NCBI RefSeq assembly: GCF_000764305.2
Contig: NW_025942288.1
Coordinates: forward strand, 558,001 to 622,000
Reading direction: 5' to 3'
Source of the DNA: Hyalella azteca
Taxonomy: Eukaryota; Arthropoda; Malacostraca; Amphipoda; Hyalellidae
DNA: 64,000 bases
Shown piece by piece: positions 63,252 to 64,000 of this stretch. Made by a program: the position numbers and the translations under genes. Position 1 is the first letter of the stretch. Each line of letters opens with the position of its first letter. Below the pieces are notes generated by a model. That model was not told the origin of the DNA. It saw nothing but the letters and a program-made list of their open reading frames with translations, and ran no database searches.

Positions 63252-63420
63252 TTCATTGCAATGGGCGCTGACCAACGCAACGCCATTCGTCGCGCCCTCA
63301 ACGAAGACGCTGAAAAGCTCATCCAGGAAGGCGACCCCAACGAGCCACAGCTGCGGAGACTCAAGCGCGAGATCGATGAAGTCAACAGACTTTTTGATGA
63401 GTTCGAGCGTCGGGCCAGCG
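63252..63420 (+). CDS. shot: Plakin domain spectrin-repeat exon after SH3
   Basis: The acceptor tgcacgttgcag ends at 63251 and the donor AGCG|GTGAGG starts at 63421. The peptide begins FIAMGADQRNAIRRALNEDA, then LIQEGDPNEPQLRRLKREID and EVNRLFDEFERRAS. Together with the previous exon's WDLNQ it gives the SW---QF-AMG-(D/E)QR-AIRRALN-DA sequence of insect Shot. 169 nt, leaving phase 1 for an acidic codon in the next exon. Confidence 0.97.
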
Positions 63421-63943
63421 GTGAGGGACGATGGCACATTTTGTGTATAATAACCTGAGAGATGCTTGGTGTGGGGGGACAGATGAAAACTAAGATTTAG
63501 GTGATGTTATACGTATGATGACTGATGAGAAAGTTCGGCTTACAAAGAGACATCAAAAACTCCGAGAGGATTTATTGTGGTGTTCTGCCTTGTACCAGGA
63601 GATATTTTCTATATCTAATTTGTAGTCAGATTCATTGGTGTATTTTTTGTTTTTGTGTGTTTTATAAATCTCTCAAATTAGTCAACGTTCTAGATGTTAT
63701 GATAGATTGATTCCACTGGTGAGGTTTGAATATTTTGTTTGACATGCGGTTCAAGAATATGGGGTTTAAATAACTAATTAAATAATTTACAACAAGTAAC
63801 TTTCATTCTATGTTCTCCGTCAGCCTTAATAATTTGGTTTCTATATGTTTGCATCGATTTCATAAATCTTTTTATTATTTGGTTCGCGGCTTTCGTATTC
63901 AGAATCTAAGAGTAAGAAATTTAATAAACCGTTTCGTATTCAG
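63421..63943 (+). other. Intron with a duplicated 3' splice site
   Basis: 523 nt, AT-rich. The run tttcgtattcaga occurs twice near its 3' end (from 63891 and from 63932), giving two possible acceptors 41 nt apart. Confidence 0.85.
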
Positions 63944-64000
63944 AGCCTAAGCCAGGCCAGGCGCTGGTGGAGCAATGCTCGAGCCTGAAGGACTACCTGG
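63944..64000 (+). CDS. shot: Plakin domain spectrin-repeat exon, cut by the window edge
   Basis: The acceptor tttcgtattcag ends at 63943. Two bases complete Glu, then PKPGQALVEQCSSLKDYL before the window ends mid-codon. The heptad-like pattern and position fit the next spectrin repeat. The frame choice is set by phase 1 from the previous exon. The alternative acceptor at 63902 would add 41 nt and bring in a stop, so 63944 is taken as the main start. Confidence 0.9.

Larger units (their letters stand above)
1..64000 (+). other. shot: Spectraplakin gene, partial at both ends
   Basis: The plus strand carries the actin-binding domain and plakin domain of a Short stop/dystonin/MACF1-type spectraplakin. 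Order seen: CH1 (15172-23383), CH2 (46885-57872), spectrin repeats (58196 onward), and an SH3 fold split between 62286-62514 and 62813-63082. Splicing the sixteen core exons gives one open frame of 2,800 nt with consistent phases. Proteins of this family cross-link actin to microtubules and to membrane adhesion sites. The start of CH1 lies left of the window. The long rod and the EF-hand/GAS2 end lie to the right. The symbol follows the arthropod orthologue name. Plectin is a less likely identity, because the sequence around the SH3 (FTIPPPNQEAIDAAEKLRR) and the CH2 start (ISDIMVGQKENVTAKEALL) reads like insect Shot. Confidence 0.95.

Overview
The window lies inside one large plus-strand gene, a spectraplakin of the Short stop (shot)/dystonin/MACF1 family. 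These are giant cytoskeletal linkers that bind F-actin near the N-terminus and microtubules near the C-terminus. Sixteen core exons form one continuous reading frame of about 933 codons. It runs from inside the first calponin-homology domain (CH1, 15172) through CH2 and the plakin domain (spectrin repeats with an embedded SH3 domain) to the right edge, where the last exon is cut. Every core junction joins in phase, and the protein reads closest to insect Short stop as I remember it. Coding exons are visibly GC-rich and introns AT-rich. With the Shot-like protein this suggests an arthropod, probably a crustacean or insect with long introns. The species cannot be named from the sequence.

Layout. 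1-8254: upstream intron, with a juxtaposed AG|GT site at 5125/5126 that looks like a recursive splice site. 8255-15171: three small phase-0 cassette candidates (8255-8272, 10899-11033, 13181-13204), all at one point in CH1. 15172-23383: the rest of CH1 in two exons, with a 36-nt cassette candidate between them. 23384-46884: a very long intron holding an alternative first exon (32836-33204) whose 123-codon frame fits CH2 and would skip CH1. 46885-57872: CH2 in three exons, with a 39-nt cassette candidate at 48116-48154. 57873-64000: closely spaced plakin-domain exons.

The most interesting result is a set of short in-frame exons inside the actin-binding domain. Two of them, encoding HWSQAE and VKLFNHDNLGPG, sit at the positions where, as I recall, mammalian plectin carries optional exons 2-alpha (5 residues, HWRAE) and 3-alpha (12 residues). 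A third splits CH2. With the alternative CH2-only start, the window reads as a system for varying actin binding while the plakin rod stays constant. All microexon calls rest on splice sites, phase and reading frame only, and need transcript evidence. The exon encoding the start of CH1 (normally ending near FTKWVNKHL) was not found, so the gene begins left of the window. I saw no second gene, tRNA, rRNA or clear autonomous transposon. Intronic repeats include a long inverted repeat and several tandem duplications.
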